A stretch of 64,000 nt of DNA, from the NCBI RefSeq assembly GCF_001556105.1, contig NZ_LSIF01000027.1, positions 1-64,000 on the forward strand, written 5' to 3'. The notes beneath the pieces were generated by a model. The model saw only the letters and a list, made by a program, of their open reading frames with translations. It had not been told where the DNA came from and did no database searches. A program made the translations under genes and the position numbers. This stretch comes from Pseudoxanthomonas mexicana. GTDB taxonomy: Bacteria > Pseudomonadota > Gammaproteobacteria > Xanthomonadales > Xanthomonadaceae. Positions 28,947 through 39,523 of this stretch are shown one piece after another; within the stretch, counting starts at the first letter, position 1; every line of letters starts with the position of its first letter.

Positions 28947-29945
28947 TCAGCCAAGCATGCCATGCTGGGCGACACCGGCCGGCGGCCAGTTCTCCAGCTT
29001 CATGCCCAAGGACAGGCCGCGCTGCGCCAGGACTTCCTTGATCTCGGTCAGCGACTTCTTGCCGAGGTTCGGGGTCTTGAGCAACTCCACTTCGGTCTTC
29101 TGGATCAGGTCGCCGATGTAGTAGATGCTCTCGGCCTTCAGGCAGTTGGCCGAACGCACCGTCAGCTCCAGGTCGTCGATCGGGCGCAGCAGCACCGGAT
29201 CCACGCCACTGGCAGCCTGCTTCGGCGCGCCGCGGTCACGGTGCGTGAAGTCACCGAACACCGACAGCTGGTCGCTGAGGATGTCGGCGGCGGTGCGCAC
29301 GGCTTCCTCGGCATCGATCGTGCCGTTGGTTTCGATGTCCAGGACCAGCTTGTCCAGGTCGGTGCGCTGCTCAACGCGCGCGGATTCCACCGCGTACGCG
29401 ACGCGACGGACCGGCGAGAACGAGGCGTCCAGCACCAGACGACCGATCGTGCGGGTTTCCTCGTCCGGACGACGACGGGCGGCGGCCGGCTGGTAGCCGA
29501 AACCGCGCTCGATCTTCAGGCGCATGTTCAGCGCCGTGTCCTTGGTCAGGTTGCAGATGACCAGTTCCGGATTCAGGATTTCGACGTTGTGGTCGGTCTT
29601 GATGTCGCCGGCGGTCACCACGCCCGGGCCCTGCTTGGCCAGGCTCAGCGTGGAGGAGTCACCGGAGTGGATGCGGATGGCCACATCCTTCAGGTTCAAC
29701 AGCACTTCCAGCACGTCTTCCTGCATGCCTTCGATGGTGCTGTATTCGTGCAGCACGCCATCGATCTCGACTTCGGTGATCGCGAAGCCGGGAATCGACG
29801 ACAGCAGCACGCGGCGCAACGCATTGCCGAGCGTATGGCCGTAGCCACGCTCCAGCGGTTCGATGACCACCTTCGCGCGGTTGCCGGTCAGGCGCTCGAT
29901 CTGCGGGCCGCGGGGGCGCAGCACTTGCTGAGTAATACCCGTCAT
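28947..29945 (-). CDS. rpoA: RNA polymerase alpha subunit
   Basis: A 332-residue protein. The N-terminal dimerisation domain ([21 protein letters not shown], in parts) and the C-terminal DNA-binding domain ([33 protein letters not shown]) are both complete. It forms the dimer on which beta and beta-prime assemble and contacts UP elements and activators. It follows rpsD after 50 bases in the alpha operon (rpsM-rpsK-rpsD-rpoA), as in most gammaproteobacteria. A hairpin follows the stop. Confidence 0.99.
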   Translation of the reverse strand: MTGITQQVLRPRGPQIERLTGNRAKVVIEPLERGYGHTLGNALRRVLLSSIPGFAITEVEIDGVLHEYSTIEGMQEDVLEVLLNLKDVAIRIHSGDSSTLSLAKQGPGVVTAGDIKTDHNVEILNPELVICNLTKDTALNMRLKIERGFGYQPAAARRRPDEETRTIGRLVLDASFSPVRRVAYAVESARVEQRTDLDKLVLDIETNGTIDAEEAVRTAADILSDQLSVFGDFTHRDRGAPKQAASGVDPVLLRPIDDLELTVRSANCLKAESIYYIGDLIQKTEVELLKTPNLGKKSLTEIKEVLAQRGLSLGMKLENWPPAGVAQHGMLG

Positions 29946-29995
29946 GTTGCTTTGTCTCCTGCGGTCCCCCGGTCGCCCGGGGGTGCGTGAATGAA

Positions 29996-30625
29996 TTACT
30001 TCGAGTACAACTCGACGATCAGCGCTTCGTTGATGTCGGCGGGCAAGTCCGAACGCGCCGGAACCGCCTTGAACACACCGCTGAACTTCTTCGCGTCGAC
30101 TTCGACCCACGACGGGTTCAGGTCAAGCTGTTCGGCGACCGTCAGCGACTCCTGCACGCGGAGCTGCTTCTGGGCCTTCTCCGACAGCGCGATCGCGTCA
30201 CCGGCCTTGATCTGGTACGACGGCAGGTTGACCGGCTTGCCATTGACCAGCACGCCACGGTGCGAGACCAGCTGGCGAGCGGCCGGACGGGTCACGGCGA
30301 AGCCCATGCGGTAGATGACGTTGTCGAGGCGGGTTTCCAGCAGCTGCAGCAGGTTCTCGCCCGTGTTGCCCTTCTTGGTCGAGGCCTTCTTGTAGTAGTT
30401 GCGGAACTGGCGCTCCAGCAAACCGTAGATACGCTTGACCTTCTGCTTCTCGCGAAGCTGGGTGGCGTAGTCGGACAGCTTGCCCTTGCGGGCGGTCGCG
30501 CCATGCTGGCCGGGCTTCTGCTCCAGCTTGCACTTGGAGTCCAGCGCACGGGCCGGGCTCTTGAGCGACAGGTCGGCGCCTTCACGGCGCGCGAGCTTAC
30601 AGGTAGGACCGATATAACGAGCCAT
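29996..30625 (-). CDS. rpsD: Ribosomal protein uS4
   Basis: A 209-residue 30S assembly protein, standard length. The start [16 protein letters not shown] and the S4 RNA-binding domain ([34 protein letters not shown]) are clear. In E. coli it is the translational repressor of the alpha operon and a similar role is likely here given the same gene order. It lies 14 bases after rpsK. Confidence 0.99.
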   Translation of the reverse strand: MARYIGPTCKLARREGADLSLKSPARALDSKCKLEQKPGQHGATARKGKLSDYATQLREKQKVKRIYGLLERQFRNYYKKASTKKGNTGENLLQLLETRLDNVIYRMGFAVTRPAARQLVSHRGVLVNGKPVNLPSYQIKAGDAIALSEKAQKQLRVQESLTVAEQLDLNPSWVEVDAKKFSGVFKAVPARSDLPADINEALIVELYSK

Positions 30626-30639
30626 TTCTTATCGCCCCC

Positions 30640-31032
30640 TTAGACGCGACGCTTTTTCGGCGGACGGCACCCGTTGTGCGGGATTGGCGTCACGTCGATG
30701 ATGTTGGTGATCTTGTAGCCCACGTTGTTCAACGAACGCACGGCCGACTCACGGCCCGGACCCGGGCCCTTGATGCGGACTTCCAGCGACTTCACGCCGT
30801 AGTCCAGTGCAGCACGGCCGGCTTTTTCGGCAGCGACCTGCGCCGCGAACGGCGTGGACTTGCGGGAACCGCGGAAACCGGCACCACCCGAGGTCGCCCA
30901 CGAGAGCGCATTGCCCTGGCGGTCGGTGATGGTGACGATGGTGTTGTTGAACGAAGCGTGGACGTGGGCGACGCCATCGGTGATGACGCGCTTGATCTTC
31001 TTCTTGACTTTGGCAGCAGCTGGCTTGGCCAT
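30640..31032 (-). CDS. rpsK: Ribosomal protein uS11
   Basis: A 130-residue 30S platform protein. [38 protein letters not shown] and the ending [11 protein letters not shown] identify it. It contacts 16S rRNA near the E site and the Shine-Dalgarno helix. It lies 12 bases downstream of rpsM and 14 upstream of rpsD. Confidence 0.99.
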   Translation of the reverse strand: MAKPAAAKVKKKIKRVITDGVAHVHASFNNTIVTITDRQGNALSWATSGGAGFRGSRKSTPFAAQVAAEKAGRAALDYGVKSLEVRIKGPGPGRESAVRSLNNVGYKITNIIDVTPIPHNGCRPPKKRRV

Positions 31033-31044
31033 GATGGTCGCCCC

Positions 31045-31401
31045 TTACTTCTTGATGGCTTTGCGCGGACCCTTGCGGGTGCGAGCGTTGGTGCGGGTGC
31101 GCTGGCCACGCAGCGGCAAGCCGCGACGATGACGTAGGCCGCGGTAGCAACCCAGGTCCATCAGGCGCTTGATCGCGATGCCGACTTCACGGCGCAGGTC
31201 GCCCTCGACCACGTACTTGCCGACTTCGGCGCGCAGGCGCTCGACTTCCGGCTCCGACAGGTCGCGGATCTTGGTGGTCGAGGCGACGCCGGCGGCTTCG
31301 CAGACCTTCTTGGAACGGGTACGGCCAATGCCGAAAATGCTTTGCAAACCGACCCAGACATGCTTCTGGGCAGGCAGGTTGACACCTGCAATACGCGCCA
31401 T
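31045..31401 (-). CDS. rpsM: Ribosomal protein uS13
   Basis: A 118-residue protein of the 30S head that forms bridges to the 50S subunit. It starts [19 protein letters not shown] and ends in the basic tail [18 protein letters not shown]. It is the first gene of the alpha operon; the 343-base gap before it separates it from secY and probably holds a promoter. Confidence 0.98.
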   Translation of the reverse strand: MARIAGVNLPAQKHVWVGLQSIFGIGRTRSKKVCEAAGVASTTKIRDLSEPEVERLRAEVGKYVVEGDLRREVGIAIKRLMDLGCYRGLRHRRGLPLRGQRTRTNARTRKGPRKAIKK

Positions 31402-31744
31402 GACGCGGTTCTCCAACTGTGAGTATTGGCCCGTGTACGAGCATCCCGGGCGGGATTCGCGCAGACAGGCGGAGTGAACTGGAAAGTGTAGCAAGACCCG
31501 GGATTGCTTGGAAGCCCGCGCCGGACAAGCCGGCGGTGGACCCGGCATGGGGAGTGTGCCCATGCTCCGGCGACGGAACCGGCCTGGTGCAGGTCAGGGT
31601 TGCCCCTTGCCCCGCCCCGCCCGCGCTACTCTGGCGCAGGGACTGGCTGATTCACACTTCCACGCCGGATCGCCGCGGAAGCCGCCCATCTAATTCAGTC
31701 GGCCGTGAGGGCCGGACTGGTGCAGGAAGACCCGCGATTATACC
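31402..31744. other. secY-rpsM intergenic region, no rpmJ, candidate promoters
   Basis: No coding sequence is visible in 343 bases. In E. coli rpmJ (L36) lies here; no frame in this region shows the CxxC/H zinc-ribbon pattern of L36. On the leftward strand a perfect TATAAT is at 31742-31737 without a good -35. TTCCAA with TACACT at 17-base spacing lies nearer rpsM (about 31485-31513). Either could start an rpsM-rpsK-rpsD-rpoA transcript. Confidence 0.5.
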
Positions 31745-33106
31745 TCAGCTACGGGGAGCGAGACCGCCCCGCGAGCCGCCCTTCAGATTGGCCTTCTTCA
31801 GCAGGCTCTCGTACTGGTGGGACATCAGGTGCGCCTGGATCTGCGCGATGAAGTCCATCACCACCACGACGACGATCAGCAGCGACGTGCCACCGAAATA
31901 GAACGAGGTGCCGAGCTGCGTGCGCATGACTTCCGGCAGCAAGCAGACCGCCACCAGGTACATCGAACCGATTGCCGTCAGGCGCGTCAGCACGCCGTCC
32001 ACGTAGTCCGCCGTGGCCTTGCCCGGACGGATGCCCGGGATCAGCGCGCCCGACTTCTTCAGGTTCTCGGCGGTTTCCTGCGAGTTGAATACCAGCGCGG
32101 TGTAGAAGAAGGCGAAGCCGATGATCATTGCCGCGAACACGATCATGTGCAGCGGCTCACCCGGGGCCAGCGCATTGGAGATGCGCTGCAGCCAGTTGGT
32201 GGCGCCGCTGTTCTGGCCGGACCACATCGCCAGCGTCGCCGGGAAAGCGAGGATACTGGACGCGAAGATCGGCGGGATCACGCCTGCCATATTGAGCTTG
32301 AGCGGGAGGAACGAGGTCTGGTTCATGTACGCGTTGCGGCCGCCCTGGCGGCGCGCGTAATTCACCGTGATCCGTCGTTGCCCGCGCTCGACGAACACCA
32401 CGAGGAACGTGAAACCCAGCACCACCACCGCGATGATCAGCAGCGAGATGAAGCTCAGCGTGCCGTCACGGAAAGCGCCAACCGTCTGGATGACCGCGCC
32501 CGGCAGGCCGGCCACAATGCCTGCGAAGATGATCAGCGAGACGCCATTACCGATACCGCGCTCGGTGACCTGCTCGCCGATCCACATCAGGAAAATCGTG
32601 CCGGCGGTCAGTGCGACCACCGCAGTCAGCACGAAGCCCATGCCCGGCGCGTACACAACCGGCATGCCGCCCGGGGCAACCTGATTCTGCAGCGCGGTCG
32701 CGATGCTGCCGCCCTGCACGATCGCCAGCAGCACGGCGCCAATGCGCGAGTACTGGGTAATCTTGCGACGACCGGACTCGCCTTCCTTCTGCAGCGCCTT
32801 CAGACTCGGGAAGATATGCACACCCAACTGCATCACGATCGATGCCGAGATGTAGGGCATGACGTTCAGCGCGAAGATGCTGAAACGGTGCAGGGCGCCG
32901 CCCGAGAACATGTTGAACATGTCCACGATGCCGCCGCCCTGCGCCTGCATCATCGCAAGCATGGCATCGGGATTGACGCCCGGGACCGGGATGAAACAAC
33001 CGATCCGGTAGACGATCAGTGCACCCAGCACGAACAGCAGGCGCTGGCGGAGTTCGGTGAACTTGCCTGCGCCTGCCAGCGCACCGGCGGCATTACCCTG
33101 CGCCAT
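31745..33106 (-). CDS. secY: Preprotein translocase subunit SecY
   Basis: A 453-residue inner-membrane channel protein with about ten hydrophobic helices. It starts [20 protein letters not shown], has the first helix [19 protein letters not shown], the conserved [19 protein letters not shown] region and the last cytoplasmic tail [13 protein letters not shown]. It forms the SecYEG channel with SecE, which is encoded at 59622-60011. It is the last gene of the spc operon, 7 bases after rplO. Confidence 0.98.
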   Translation of the reverse strand: MAQGNAAGALAGAGKFTELRQRLLFVLGALIVYRIGCFIPVPGVNPDAMLAMMQAQGGGIVDMFNMFSGGALHRFSIFALNVMPYISASIVMQLGVHIFPSLKALQKEGESGRRKITQYSRIGAVLLAIVQGGSIATALQNQVAPGGMPVVYAPGMGFVLTAVVALTAGTIFLMWIGEQVTERGIGNGVSLIIFAGIVAGLPGAVIQTVGAFRDGTLSFISLLIIAVVVLGFTFLVVFVERGQRRITVNYARRQGGRNAYMNQTSFLPLKLNMAGVIPPIFASSILAFPATLAMWSGQNSGATNWLQRISNALAPGEPLHMIVFAAMIIGFAFFYTALVFNSQETAENLKKSGALIPGIRPGKATADYVDGVLTRLTAIGSMYLVAVCLLPEVMRTQLGTSFYFGGTSLLIVVVVVMDFIAQIQAHLMSHQYESLLKKANLKGGSRGGLAPRS

Positions 33107-33113
33107 GCGTCCG

Positions 33114-33551
33114 TTACTCCTGCACGCTGCCGCCGGCAGCCTCGATGGCGGCCTTGGCACCGGCCGTGGCGGCTACGCCCTTCAGCACGAACTTCTTGGT
33201 CAGCTCGCCCTTCTTGACGATCTTGGCGCGCTTGGCGGTGCTGGGCACAAGCTTGGCGGCACGCAGCGCGGCGAAGTCGATCTCGCCCGCTTCCAGCTTT
33301 TCCAGCTGGTACGACAGCACTTCGGCGCAATCCAGCTTCAGCTTGGAGCGGAAGCCAACCTTCGGCAGGCGCTTGACCAGCGGCATCTGGCCGCCTTCGA
33401 ACTTCGCCTTGATCTTGCCCTTGCCGGCGCGCGCGAACGAGCCTTTGTGGCCACGACCGGCGGTCTTGCCCAGACCGGAACCGATACCACGACCGACGCG
33501 GGTGCGTTCGGTACGGGCGCCGTCGGCGGGCTTCAGTGTGTTGAGACGCAT
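33114..33551 (-). CDS. rplO: Ribosomal protein uL15
   Basis: A 145-residue 50S protein with the glycine-rich N-terminal extension ([19 protein letters not shown]) that threads into 23S rRNA, and the C-terminal [20 protein letters not shown] segment. It lies between rpmD (5 bases) and secY (7 bases) in the spc operon. Confidence 0.98.
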   Translation of the reverse strand: MRLNTLKPADGARTERTRVGRGIGSGLGKTAGRGHKGSFARAGKGKIKAKFEGGQMPLVKRLPKVGFRSKLKLDCAEVLSYQLEKLEAGEIDFAALRAAKLVPSTAKRAKIVKKGELTKKFVLKGVAATAGAKAAIEAAGGSVQE

Positions 33552-33556
33552 GTTGA

Positions 33557-33748
33557 TTACTCCTCGACCTTGACGAGGTAGTGAACCTTGGCGATCAGGC
33601 CGCGCACCTGCGGGCTGTCCTTCAGTTCACGCACATCGTTGAGCTTGTTCAGGCCCAGCGCCTTCACCGACAGGCGGTGACGCGACTGGGAACCACGCAG
33701 GCCGCGCACCAGGCGCACCTTGACGGTCTTGTTGGACTCGTTAGCCAT
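33557..33748 (-). CDS. rpmD: Ribosomal protein uL30
   Basis: A 63-residue 50S protein: [18 protein letters not shown] and [20 protein letters not shown] are its hallmark parts. The ATG at 33748 lies inside the end of rpsE (8-base overlap), so translation is coupled. Confidence 0.97.
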   Translation of the reverse strand: MANESNKTVKVRLVRGLRGSQSRHRLSVKALGLNKLNDVRELKDSPQVRGLIAKVHYLVKVEE

Positions 33749-34283
33749 TGAGGAGTTCCTCCACCTTCTTGCCGCGCTTGGCCGCAATGCGGGTCGGCGA
33801 CTGCATGTCGCTCAGGCCCTTCAGCGTGGCGCGCACCAGGTTGATCGGGTTGCGCGAACCGACGGCCTTGGCCAGCACGTTCTTCACGCCCACCGCTTCC
33901 AGCACTGCGCGCATGGCGCCGCCGGCGATGACGCCCGTACCTTCGGAGGCCGGCTGCATGTACACACGCGCCGCACCGTGACCAGCCTTCACCGGGTGCC
34001 ACAACGTACCGTTGTTCAGGTCCACGTTGAGCATGCCCTTGCGGGCATATTCCATCGACTTCTGGATGGCGACCGGCACTTCGCGCGCCTTGCCGTAACC
34101 GAAACCGATCTTGCCGTTGCCGTCGCCCACCACCGTCAGTGCGGTGAAGGTGAACTGGCGGCCGCCCTTGACGGTCTTGCTGACGCGGTTGACCGCGACC
34201 AGCTTTTCGATCATGCCGTCGTCGACTTTCTCTTCGCGGTTACGGTCGCGATCGCGGCCCCGCGGCTGACGTTCTTCTGCCAT
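33741..34283 (-). CDS. rpsE: Ribosomal protein uS5
   Basis: A 180-residue 30S protein involved in decoding fidelity and mRNA unwinding. The double-stranded RNA-binding domain ([20 protein letters not shown]) and the S5 C-terminal domain ([19 protein letters not shown]) are complete. The N-terminus is unusually rich in Arg, Asp and Glu ([15 protein letters not shown]). It follows rplR after 156 bases that hold a hairpin and overlaps rpmD by 8 bases. Confidence 0.98.
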   Translation of the reverse strand: MAEERQPRGRDRDRNREEKVDDGMIEKLVAVNRVSKTVKGGRQFTFTALTVVGDGNGKIGFGYGKAREVPVAIQKSMEYARKGMLNVDLNNGTLWHPVKAGHGAARVYMQPASEGTGVIAGGAMRAVLEAVGVKNVLAKAVGSRNPINLVRATLKGLSDMQSPTRIAAKRGKKVEELLNG

Positions 34284-34407
34284 TGCTTGAATTCCTTGGT
34301 TGATGAGGTATGTACGGCTTTGCCGCTTATGGTTGTGGTGTGAAGCGGTGCTGCAACGATCGGTACAGAAGATCGATCGCGCCCGGCGCAACCCGCGCCG
34401 GCAGGAC

Positions 34408-34433
34408 AAGGCATGGGGTCGCCCCCATGCCTT
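34408..34433 (-). other. Hairpin between rplR and rpsE
   Basis: An 11-bp stem (AAGGCATGGGG with CCCCATGCCTT, 4-base loop) starts 6 bases after the rplR stop. The transcript continues GTCCTGCC, with no U-run, so an RNA processing or attenuation element is more likely than a full terminator. The spc operon is normally continuous here. Confidence 0.5.
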
Positions 34434-34439
34434 TCAGGA

Positions 34440-34796
34440 TTAGAACTGCAGGCCGCCTTCGCGGGCCGCATCGGCCAGGGCCTTGATGCGGCCGTGGTAG
34501 CGGTAACCCGAACGGTCGAACGCGATCTTTTCGATGCCTTCGGCCTTGGCGCGCTCAGCGATGACCTTGCCCACGCGGGCAGCGGCGTCGGTGTTCTTGC
34601 CGTTCTTCAGGCCATCATTGACATCGGACTGCAGCGTGCTCGCCGACGCGATGACCTTGGAGCCATCGGCGGTGAACAGCTGGGCATAGATGTGCTGGCC
34701 GGTGCGCAGCACCGACAGGCGCGGCACGCCGAGCTCGCGGATGTGCGCGCGGGTCGACTTGGCACGACGCAGACGGGCGGTGTTCTTGATGCTCAT
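34440..34796 (-). CDS. rplR: Ribosomal protein uL18
   Basis: A 118-residue 5S rRNA-binding protein. [25 protein letters not shown] and the end [20 protein letters not shown] are diagnostic. It lies 29 bases after rplF. A hairpin follows and separates it from rpsE. Confidence 0.98.
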   Translation of the reverse strand: MSIKNTARLRRAKSTRAHIRELGVPRLSVLRTGQHIYAQLFTADGSKVIASASTLQSDVNDGLKNGKNTDAAARVGKVIAERAKAEGIEKIAFDRSGYRYHGRIKALADAAREGGLQF

Positions 34797-34825
34797 GATC
34801 TGGTTCCTCGAAGCCGAAAGCCCGG

Positions 34826-35353
34826 TTAGGCCTTCTTCGCTTCCTTGCGGATGATGGTTTCGTCGGAGTACTTCACGCCCTTGCCCTTATAGGGTTCCGG
34901 CGGACGGAAACCGCGGATCTTGGCGGCGACTTCACCAACGCGCTGCTTGTCGGCGCCCTGCACCAGGATTTCGGTCTGGGTCGGGGTGACGATGGTGATG
35001 CCTTCCGGCGTCTTGAACAGGATCGGGTGGGAGAAACCCAGCGACAGGTTCAGGTCCTTGCCCTGCATCGCGGCGCGGTAACCCACGCCGACCAGCTCGA
35101 GCTTGCGCTCGAAACCGTCCGACACGCCCTTGACCATGTTGGCCAGGATCGCGCGGATGGTGCCGGTGATGGCGTCGTCGGCCGGCGTGACCGGCGACAG
35201 GTTCACCGTACCGTTGTCGACGTTCAGTTCGACGCCGGCCGGCTTGGCGATGGACAGGGTGCCCTTCGGGCCCTTGACGTTGAGGGTCTCGCCCTGGGCA
35301 TTCAGTTCGACGCCCTTCGGGAGATTGATCGGCTTCTTGGCTACGCGGGACAT
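34826..35353 (-). CDS. rplF: Ribosomal protein uL6
   Basis: A 175-residue 50S protein of two similar domains, starting [16 protein letters not shown] and with [20 protein letters not shown] and [18 protein letters not shown]. It lies near the GTPase-associated centre and the sarcin-ricin loop. The gene is 16 bases downstream of rpsH. Confidence 0.98.
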   Translation of the reverse strand: MSRVAKKPINLPKGVELNAQGETLNVKGPKGTLSIAKPAGVELNVDNGTVNLSPVTPADDAITGTIRAILANMVKGVSDGFERKLELVGVGYRAAMQGKDLNLSLGFSHPILFKTPEGITIVTPTQTEILVQGADKQRVGEVAAKIRGFRPPEPYKGKGVKYSDETIIRKEAKKA

Positions 35354-35369
35354 GTGTGGGCTCCTTCGC

Positions 35370-35768
35370 TTAGGCCACGAAGCACAGGACTTCACCACCC
35401 ACGCCGGCCGCACGGGCCTGCGCATCGGTCATGATGCCCTTCGAGGTAGAGATGATGGCGACGCCGAGGCCACCGAGGACCTTGGGCAGTTCAGCCTTGC
35501 CACGGTACTGGCGCAGGCCCGAGCGGGACACGCGGCTCAGCTTCCCGATGACCGGCTTGCCTTCGAAATACTTCAGGACGATTTCGAGCTCGGCCTTGTT
35601 GTTCTCGGTCGGCGTCACGCGGACGTCGCCGACATAGCCTTCGGCCTTGAGAACGTTGGCGATCGAGGTCTTGATCTTGGAGGACGGCATCTTCACCGTC
35701 GGCTTGCCAACAGCGGCGGCATTGCGAATGCGCACCAGCATGTCGGCGATGGGATCAGTCATGCTCAT
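35370..35768 (-). CDS. rpsH: Ribosomal protein uS8
   Basis: A 132-residue 30S protein, start [16 protein letters not shown]; a second ATG two codons later is possible. The end [16 protein letters not shown] and GGEVLCFVA are typical. In E. coli S8 represses the spc operon by binding mRNA around the L5 gene; a similar role here is inference. It is separated from rpsN by 208 bases. Confidence 0.98.
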   Translation of the reverse strand: MSMTDPIADMLVRIRNAAAVGKPTVKMPSSKIKTSIANVLKAEGYVGDVRVTPTENNKAELEIVLKYFEGKPVIGKLSRVSRSGLRQYRGKAELPKVLGGLGVAIISTSKGIMTDAQARAAGVGGEVLCFVA

Positions 35769-35903
35769 GAGAGTCTGCCTTATGAGTAGCACCGATATCC
35801 GCTTTCGCGAAAATCTTGTGTTGTCCCTGGAACCCCCCCAGGCGGGCGGCTGGTTCACCAGCCCTCCCCCGGCCAAGCCGTGGGAGCCGAACATTGTACA
35901 ACA

Positions 35904-35929
35904 ACAAGTCCGGCATGTGCCGGACTTGT
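35904..35929 (-). other. Hairpin with U-rich tail between rpsN and rpsH
   Basis: A 12-base arm ACAAGTCCGGCA pairs perfectly with TGCCGGACTTGT. The transcript then reads TGTTGTACAATG. This could be a weak terminator; the TACAAT in the tail also resembles a -10 element, so premature termination and re-initiation are both possible. It lies in a 208-base gap that has no gene. Confidence 0.55.
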
Positions 35930-35976
35930 CTTGCCATCCAGGGAGATGCCCGCTTTCGCAGGACCTCCCGGCGTGG

Positions 35977-36282
35977 TTACCAGCTGGCCTTGCGCAGGCC
36001 GGGCACGTCGCCGTTCATGGTGGCCTTGCGCAGCATGTTGCGGCCCAGGCCGAACTTGCGGTACACGCCGCGCGAACGACCGGACAGCTCGCAGCGGTTG
36101 CGCTGGCGGCTCGGCGAGGAGTCGCGCGGCAGCTTCTGCAGCTTGACGACCGCGTCGGCCTTCTCTTCGTACGAGGCGTTCTGGCTGGAGATGATCTTCT
36201 TCAGCGCGTCACGCTTCGCGGCGTACTGCTTGGCCAGCTTTTCCCGCTTGATGTCGCGGTTGACCATCGAGGTCTTTGCCAT
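35977..36282 (-). CDS. rpsN: Ribosomal protein uS14 (zinc-free form)
   Basis: A 101-residue 30S protein, the long zinc-independent form: the CxxC pairs of the short form are absent. It starts [20 protein letters not shown] and has [19 protein letters not shown] near the end. It lies 20 bases after rplE. Confidence 0.98.
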   Translation of the reverse strand: MAKTSMVNRDIKREKLAKQYAAKRDALKKIISSQNASYEEKADAVVKLQKLPRDSSPSRQRNRCELSGRSRGVYRKFGLGRNMLRKATMNGDVPGLRKASW

Positions 36283-36302
36283 GATGTCGTTTTCCTAGCG
36301 AA

Positions 36303-36845
36303 TCAGTTGCGGAACGGGAACTTGAACGCTTCGAGCAGCGCCTTGGCTTCGGCGTCGTTCTTGGCGGTCGTCGTGATGGCGATATCCATGCCGCGGATCG
36401 CGTCGACGGCGTCGAAGTCGATTTCCGGGAAGATGATCTGCTCCTTCACGCCCATGTTGTAGTTGCCACGACCGTCGAACGAACGGCCGGACACGCCACG
36501 GAAGTCGCGGACGCGCGGCAGCGAGATGCTGATCAGGCGGTCCAGGAATTCGTACATCTTGGCGCGACGCAGCGTGACCTTGCAGCCGATCGGCCAGCCA
36601 TCGCGGATCTTGAACGAAGCCACCGACACGCGGGACTTGGTCGTGATCGGCTTCTGGCCGGTGATCTTGGCCAGGTCGGCCACGGCGTTTTCCAGGATCT
36701 TCTTGTTGGTCGCCGCTTCACCCACACCCATGTTGATGGTGATCTTGGTGATCTTCGGCACTTCCATCGGATTGGTGTAGCCGAACTTCTTCATCAGAGC
36801 CGGCGCCACTTCTTCCTTGTAGATTTTTTCGAGACGGGTGGTCAT
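36303..36845 (-). CDS. rplE: Ribosomal protein uL5
   Basis: A 180-residue 5S rRNA-binding protein of the central protuberance. [29 protein letters not shown] and [20 protein letters not shown] are diagnostic. It lies 8 bases downstream of rplX. Confidence 0.99.
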   Translation of the reverse strand: MTTRLEKIYKEEVAPALMKKFGYTNPMEVPKITKITINMGVGEAATNKKILENAVADLAKITGQKPITTKSRVSVASFKIRDGWPIGCKVTLRRAKMYEFLDRLISISLPRVRDFRGVSGRSFDGRGNYNMGVKEQIIFPEIDFDAVDAIRGMDIAITTTAKNDAEAKALLEAFKFPFRN

Positions 36846-36853
36846 GTCATTCC

Positions 36854-37171
36854 TCAGGCGTCGAGCGCCTCACCGCTGGAGCGGAACACACGCAGTTTGC
36901 GTCCATCCTCCAGCACCTTGAAACCGATACGCTCGCCCTTGCCCGTTGCCGGGTTGAACAGCGCGACATTGGAAATGTGGATCGAGGCTTCGCGCTCGAC
37001 CACGCCACCAGCCACGCCGGCCTGGGGGTTCGGCTTGGTGTGGCGCTTGACGATGTTGACGTTGGACACGACCACGCGGTCACCGTCCACACGCACCACA
37101 TCGCCCTTCTTGCCCTTGTCCTTGCCGGCGGTGACGACCACCTGGTCGCCCTTCTTGATACGGTTTGCCAT
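36854..37171 (-). CDS. rplX: Ribosomal protein uL24
   Basis: A 105-residue early 50S assembly protein with an N-terminal KOW motif ([20 protein letters not shown]). It binds the 5' region of 23S rRNA and lies at the exit tunnel. It is 15 bases downstream of rplN. Confidence 0.98.
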   Translation of the reverse strand: MANRIKKGDQVVVTAGKDKGKKGDVVRVDGDRVVVSNVNIVKRHTKPNPQAGVAGGVVEREASIHISNVALFNPATGKGERIGFKVLEDGRKLRVFRSSGEALDA

Positions 37172-37186
37172 TTCTATGTCCTCCGC

Positions 37187-37555
37187 TCAGAGCACTTCAG
37201 GCGCGAGCGAAACGATCTTCATGAACTTCTCGGAACGCAGCTCGCGGGTTACGGGCCCGAAGATGCGGGTGCCGATCGGCTCCTGCTTGTTGTTCAGCAG
37301 GACGGCGGCATTGCCATCGAAGCGGATCAGCGAACCGTCCGGGCGACGAACGCCCTTGCGGGTGCGCACGACCACGGCGTCGTAGACTTCGCCCTTCTTG
37401 ACCTTGCCGCGCGGAATGGCGTCCTTGACGGTCACCTTGATGATGTCGCCGATGCCGGCATAACGGCGCTTCGAGCCGCCCAGCACCTTGATGCACATCA
37501 GTTCCTTGGCGCCGGAGTTGTCGGCCGCGTCAAGGTAGCTCTGCATCTGGATCAT
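37187..37555 (-). CDS. rplN: Ribosomal protein uL14
   Basis: A 122-residue 50S protein forming intersubunit bridges. [20 protein letters not shown] and [23 protein letters not shown] text (here [19 protein letters not shown]) identify it. By E. coli naming it opens the spc operon, but only 15 bases separate it from rpsQ and no promoter is seen, so S10 and spc genes may be one transcript. Confidence 0.98.
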   Translation of the reverse strand: MIQMQSYLDAADNSGAKELMCIKVLGGSKRRYAGIGDIIKVTVKDAIPRGKVKKGEVYDAVVVRTRKGVRRPDGSLIRFDGNAAVLLNNKQEPIGTRIFGPVTRELRSEKFMKIVSLAPEVL

Positions 37556-37570
37556 GATTCAGATCTCCTT

Positions 37571-37837
37571 TTATTCAGCCGCACGGGTGATGATTTCCAC
37601 CACGCGCCAGTTCTTGGTCTTGGACATCGGGGCAATCTCGGTCACGCGCACCACGTCGCCTTCCTTGCAGCTGTTGTCCGCGTCGTGCGCGTGCAGCTTC
37701 GTGGAACGCTTGATGTACTTGCCGTACAGGGCGTGCTTGACCTGACGCTCCACCAGGATGGTGACCGTCTTGTCCATCTTGTTGCTGACGACGCGGCCTT
37801 CGATGGTGCGTTGCGCTTTGTCTTTGTTATCGCTCAT
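37571..37837 (-). CDS. rpsQ: Ribosomal protein uS17
   Basis: An 88-residue 30S protein that binds 16S r[23 protein letters not shown] and [18 protein letters not shown] are family motifs. It is 12 bases after rpmC and is the last gene of the S10 operon in E. coli naming. Confidence 0.98.
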   Translation of the reverse strand: MSDNKDKAQRTIEGRVVSNKMDKTVTILVERQVKHALYGKYIKRSTKLHAHDADNSCKEGDVVRVTEIAPMSKTKNWRVVEIITRAAE

Positions 37838-37849
37838 CTTGGTCGCTCC

Positions 37850-38035
37850 TTACTTCTGGCTGCCCAGCAGGGTCTTGACGCGAGCGATCTCGCGGCGGAC
37901 CCGGCGGGTTTCATGCGTCTTCGGCAGCTGGCCGGTCACCTTCTGCATGCGCAGGGAGAATTGCTCCTTGCGCAGTTCGGTCAGGTGCGCCTTCAGCTCG
38001 TCGGCCGATTTCTCGCGGAGTTGCTTGAGTTCCAT
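37850..38035 (-). CDS. rpmC: Ribosomal protein uL29
   Basis: A 61-residue helical 50S protein near the exit tunnel that helps dock SRP and trigger factor. It begins [18 protein letters not shown], with [15 protein letters not shown] and [14 protein letters not shown] after. Its ATG overlaps the rplP stop by one base (TAATG). Confidence 0.97.
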   Translation of the reverse strand: MELKQLREKSADELKAHLTELRKEQFSLRMQKVTGQLPKTHETRRVRREIARVKTLLGSQK

Positions 38036-38448
38036 TAGCGCACCGTCCGGGTCACGAAAGTGGTGGTGACCGACAGCTTGGCCGCGGCCAGGCGGAACGC
38101 CTCGCGCGCGATGTCCTCGCTGACGCCTTCGATTTCATAGATCATGCGGCCCGGCTGGATCTGGGCGACCCAGTACTCGACGTTGCCCTTACCGGAACCC
38201 ATGCGGACTTCGATTGGCTTCTTGGTGATGGGCTTGTCGGGGAACACACGGATCCACATCTTGCCGCCACGCTTCACGTAACGGCTGATGGAACGACGCG
38301 CTGCCTCGATCTGGCGAGCGGTCAGCTGACCGTGCGCCGTGGCCTTCAGGCCGTACTCGCCGAAACTGACGAGGTTGCCGCTCCAGCTCAGGCCTTCATT
38401 ACGGCCCTTGTGCATTTTGCGGTACTTGGTTCGCTTGGGTTGCAACAT
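38035..38448 (-). CDS. rplP: Ribosomal protein uL16
   Basis: A 137-residue 50S protein near the peptidyl transferase centre and tRNA elbow. [19 protein letters not shown] and [20 protein letters not shown] text ([18 protein letters not shown]) are diagnostic. It lies 6 bases after rpsC and shares its last base with the rpmC start. Confidence 0.98.
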   Translation of the reverse strand: MLQPKRTKYRKMHKGRNEGLSWSGNLVSFGEYGLKATAHGQLTARQIEAARRSISRYVKRGGKMWIRVFPDKPITKKPIEVRMGSGKGNVEYWVAQIQPGRMIYEIEGVSEDIAREAFRLAAAKLSVTTTFVTRTVR

Positions 38449-38454
38449 GACTGA

Positions 38455-39174
38455 TTACCTCGCGTCGCGGTCACGAGCCGGGCGCGACGGACGTTCGCTG
38501 CGCTCGGGGCGCGCGTCGTCCTGCTTCTCCTGACCCACCTGGCTGAAATCGAAGATCTCGCCCTTGTAGACCCACACCTTGATGCCGATGATGCCGTAGG
38601 TGGTCTTCGCCTCGGCAAAACCGTAATCGATGTCGGCACGCAGCGTGTGCAGCGGCACACGGCCTTCGCGGTACCACTCCGAACGGGCGATTTCTGCACC
38701 GTTCAAGCGGCCGGCTACGTTGACCTTGATGCCCAGGGCACCCAGGCGCATCGCGTTGCCGACGGCGCGCTTCATGGCGCGGCGGAACATGATGCGGCGT
38801 TCCAGCTGCTGCGCGATCGACTCGGACACCAGCTGCGCGTCCAGCTCGGGCTTGCGCACTTCGGTGACGTTGATGTGCGCCGGGACGCCCATCAGATCGC
38901 TCACTTCCTTGCGCAGCTTCTCGATGTCCTCACCGCGCTTGCCGATCACCACGCCCGGACGGGCGGTGTGGATGGTCACGCGGGCGGTCTTGGCCGGACG
39001 CTCGATCAGGATCTTGGAGATACCTGCCTGCGCCAGCTTCTTGCGAAGCATCTCGCGCACCTTGAGGTCCGCGGCGAGGTACTCGGCGTAGTCACGCTTG
39101 TTGGCGAACCACTTGGAATTCCAGTCCTTGGAAATGCCCAGGCGGATACCGGTCGGATGAACTTTGTGACCCAT
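38455..39174 (-). CDS. rpsC: Ribosomal protein uS3
   Basis: A 239-residue 30S protein at the mRNA entry tunnel. [20 protein letters not shown] opens it; the KH domain ([17 protein letters not shown]) and the S3 C-terminal domain ([20 protein letters not shown]) are complete. The acidic/basic tail [18 protein letters not shown] is longer than usual. It starts 2 bases after the rplV stop. Confidence 0.99.
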   Translation of the reverse strand: MGHKVHPTGIRLGISKDWNSKWFANKRDYAEYLAADLKVREMLRKKLAQAGISKILIERPAKTARVTIHTARPGVVIGKRGEDIEKLRKEVSDLMGVPAHINVTEVRKPELDAQLVSESIAQQLERRIMFRRAMKRAVGNAMRLGALGIKVNVAGRLNGAEIARSEWYREGRVPLHTLRADIDYGFAEAKTTYGIIGIKVWVYKGEIFDFSQVGQEKQDDARPERSERPSRPARDRDAR

Positions 39175-39176
39175 GT

Positions 39177-39512
39177 TTATTTACCCTCGCCCACGACCAC
39201 GGTGATGTGGCTGGTGCGCTTCAGAATGCGGGTACCACGGCCTTTGGCACGGGCCATGAAACGCTTCAGCATCGGACCTTCGTCGACCATGATGGTCTTG
39301 ACCTTCAGCTCGTCGACGTCGGCGCCCTGGTTGTTCTCGGCATTCGCGATGGCGGACTCCACGACCTTCTTGATCAGGTGGGCAGCCTTCTTGTCCGAGA
39401 ATTTCAGCAGGTTGACGGCGCGTTCGGCTGGCAGGCCACGCACCTGGTCAGCGACCAGGCGGGCCTTCTGCGGGGAGATGCGCGCGGTGCGCAGGATGGC
39501 TTTCGCTTCCAT
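39177..39512 (-). CDS. rplV: Ribosomal protein uL22
   Basis: A 111-residue 50S protein whose beta-hairpin ([20 protein letters not shown]) lines the exit tunnel, a site of macrolide contact. The ATG at 39512 is chosen over a GTG at 39518 because AAGGAG lies 7 bases before the ATG but only 1 before the GTG. Confidence 0.97.
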   Translation of the reverse strand: MEAKAILRTARISPQKARLVADQVRGLPAERAVNLLKFSDKKAAHLIKKVVESAIANAENNQGADVDELKVKTIMVDEGPMLKRFMARAKGRGTRILKRTSHITVVVGEGK

Positions 39513-39523
39513 GGTCACTCTCC

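Noticed and set aside
31402..31744. A hidden rpmJ (L36) gene
   Set aside because: No frame shows the basic zinc-ribbon pattern of L36 in this gap.
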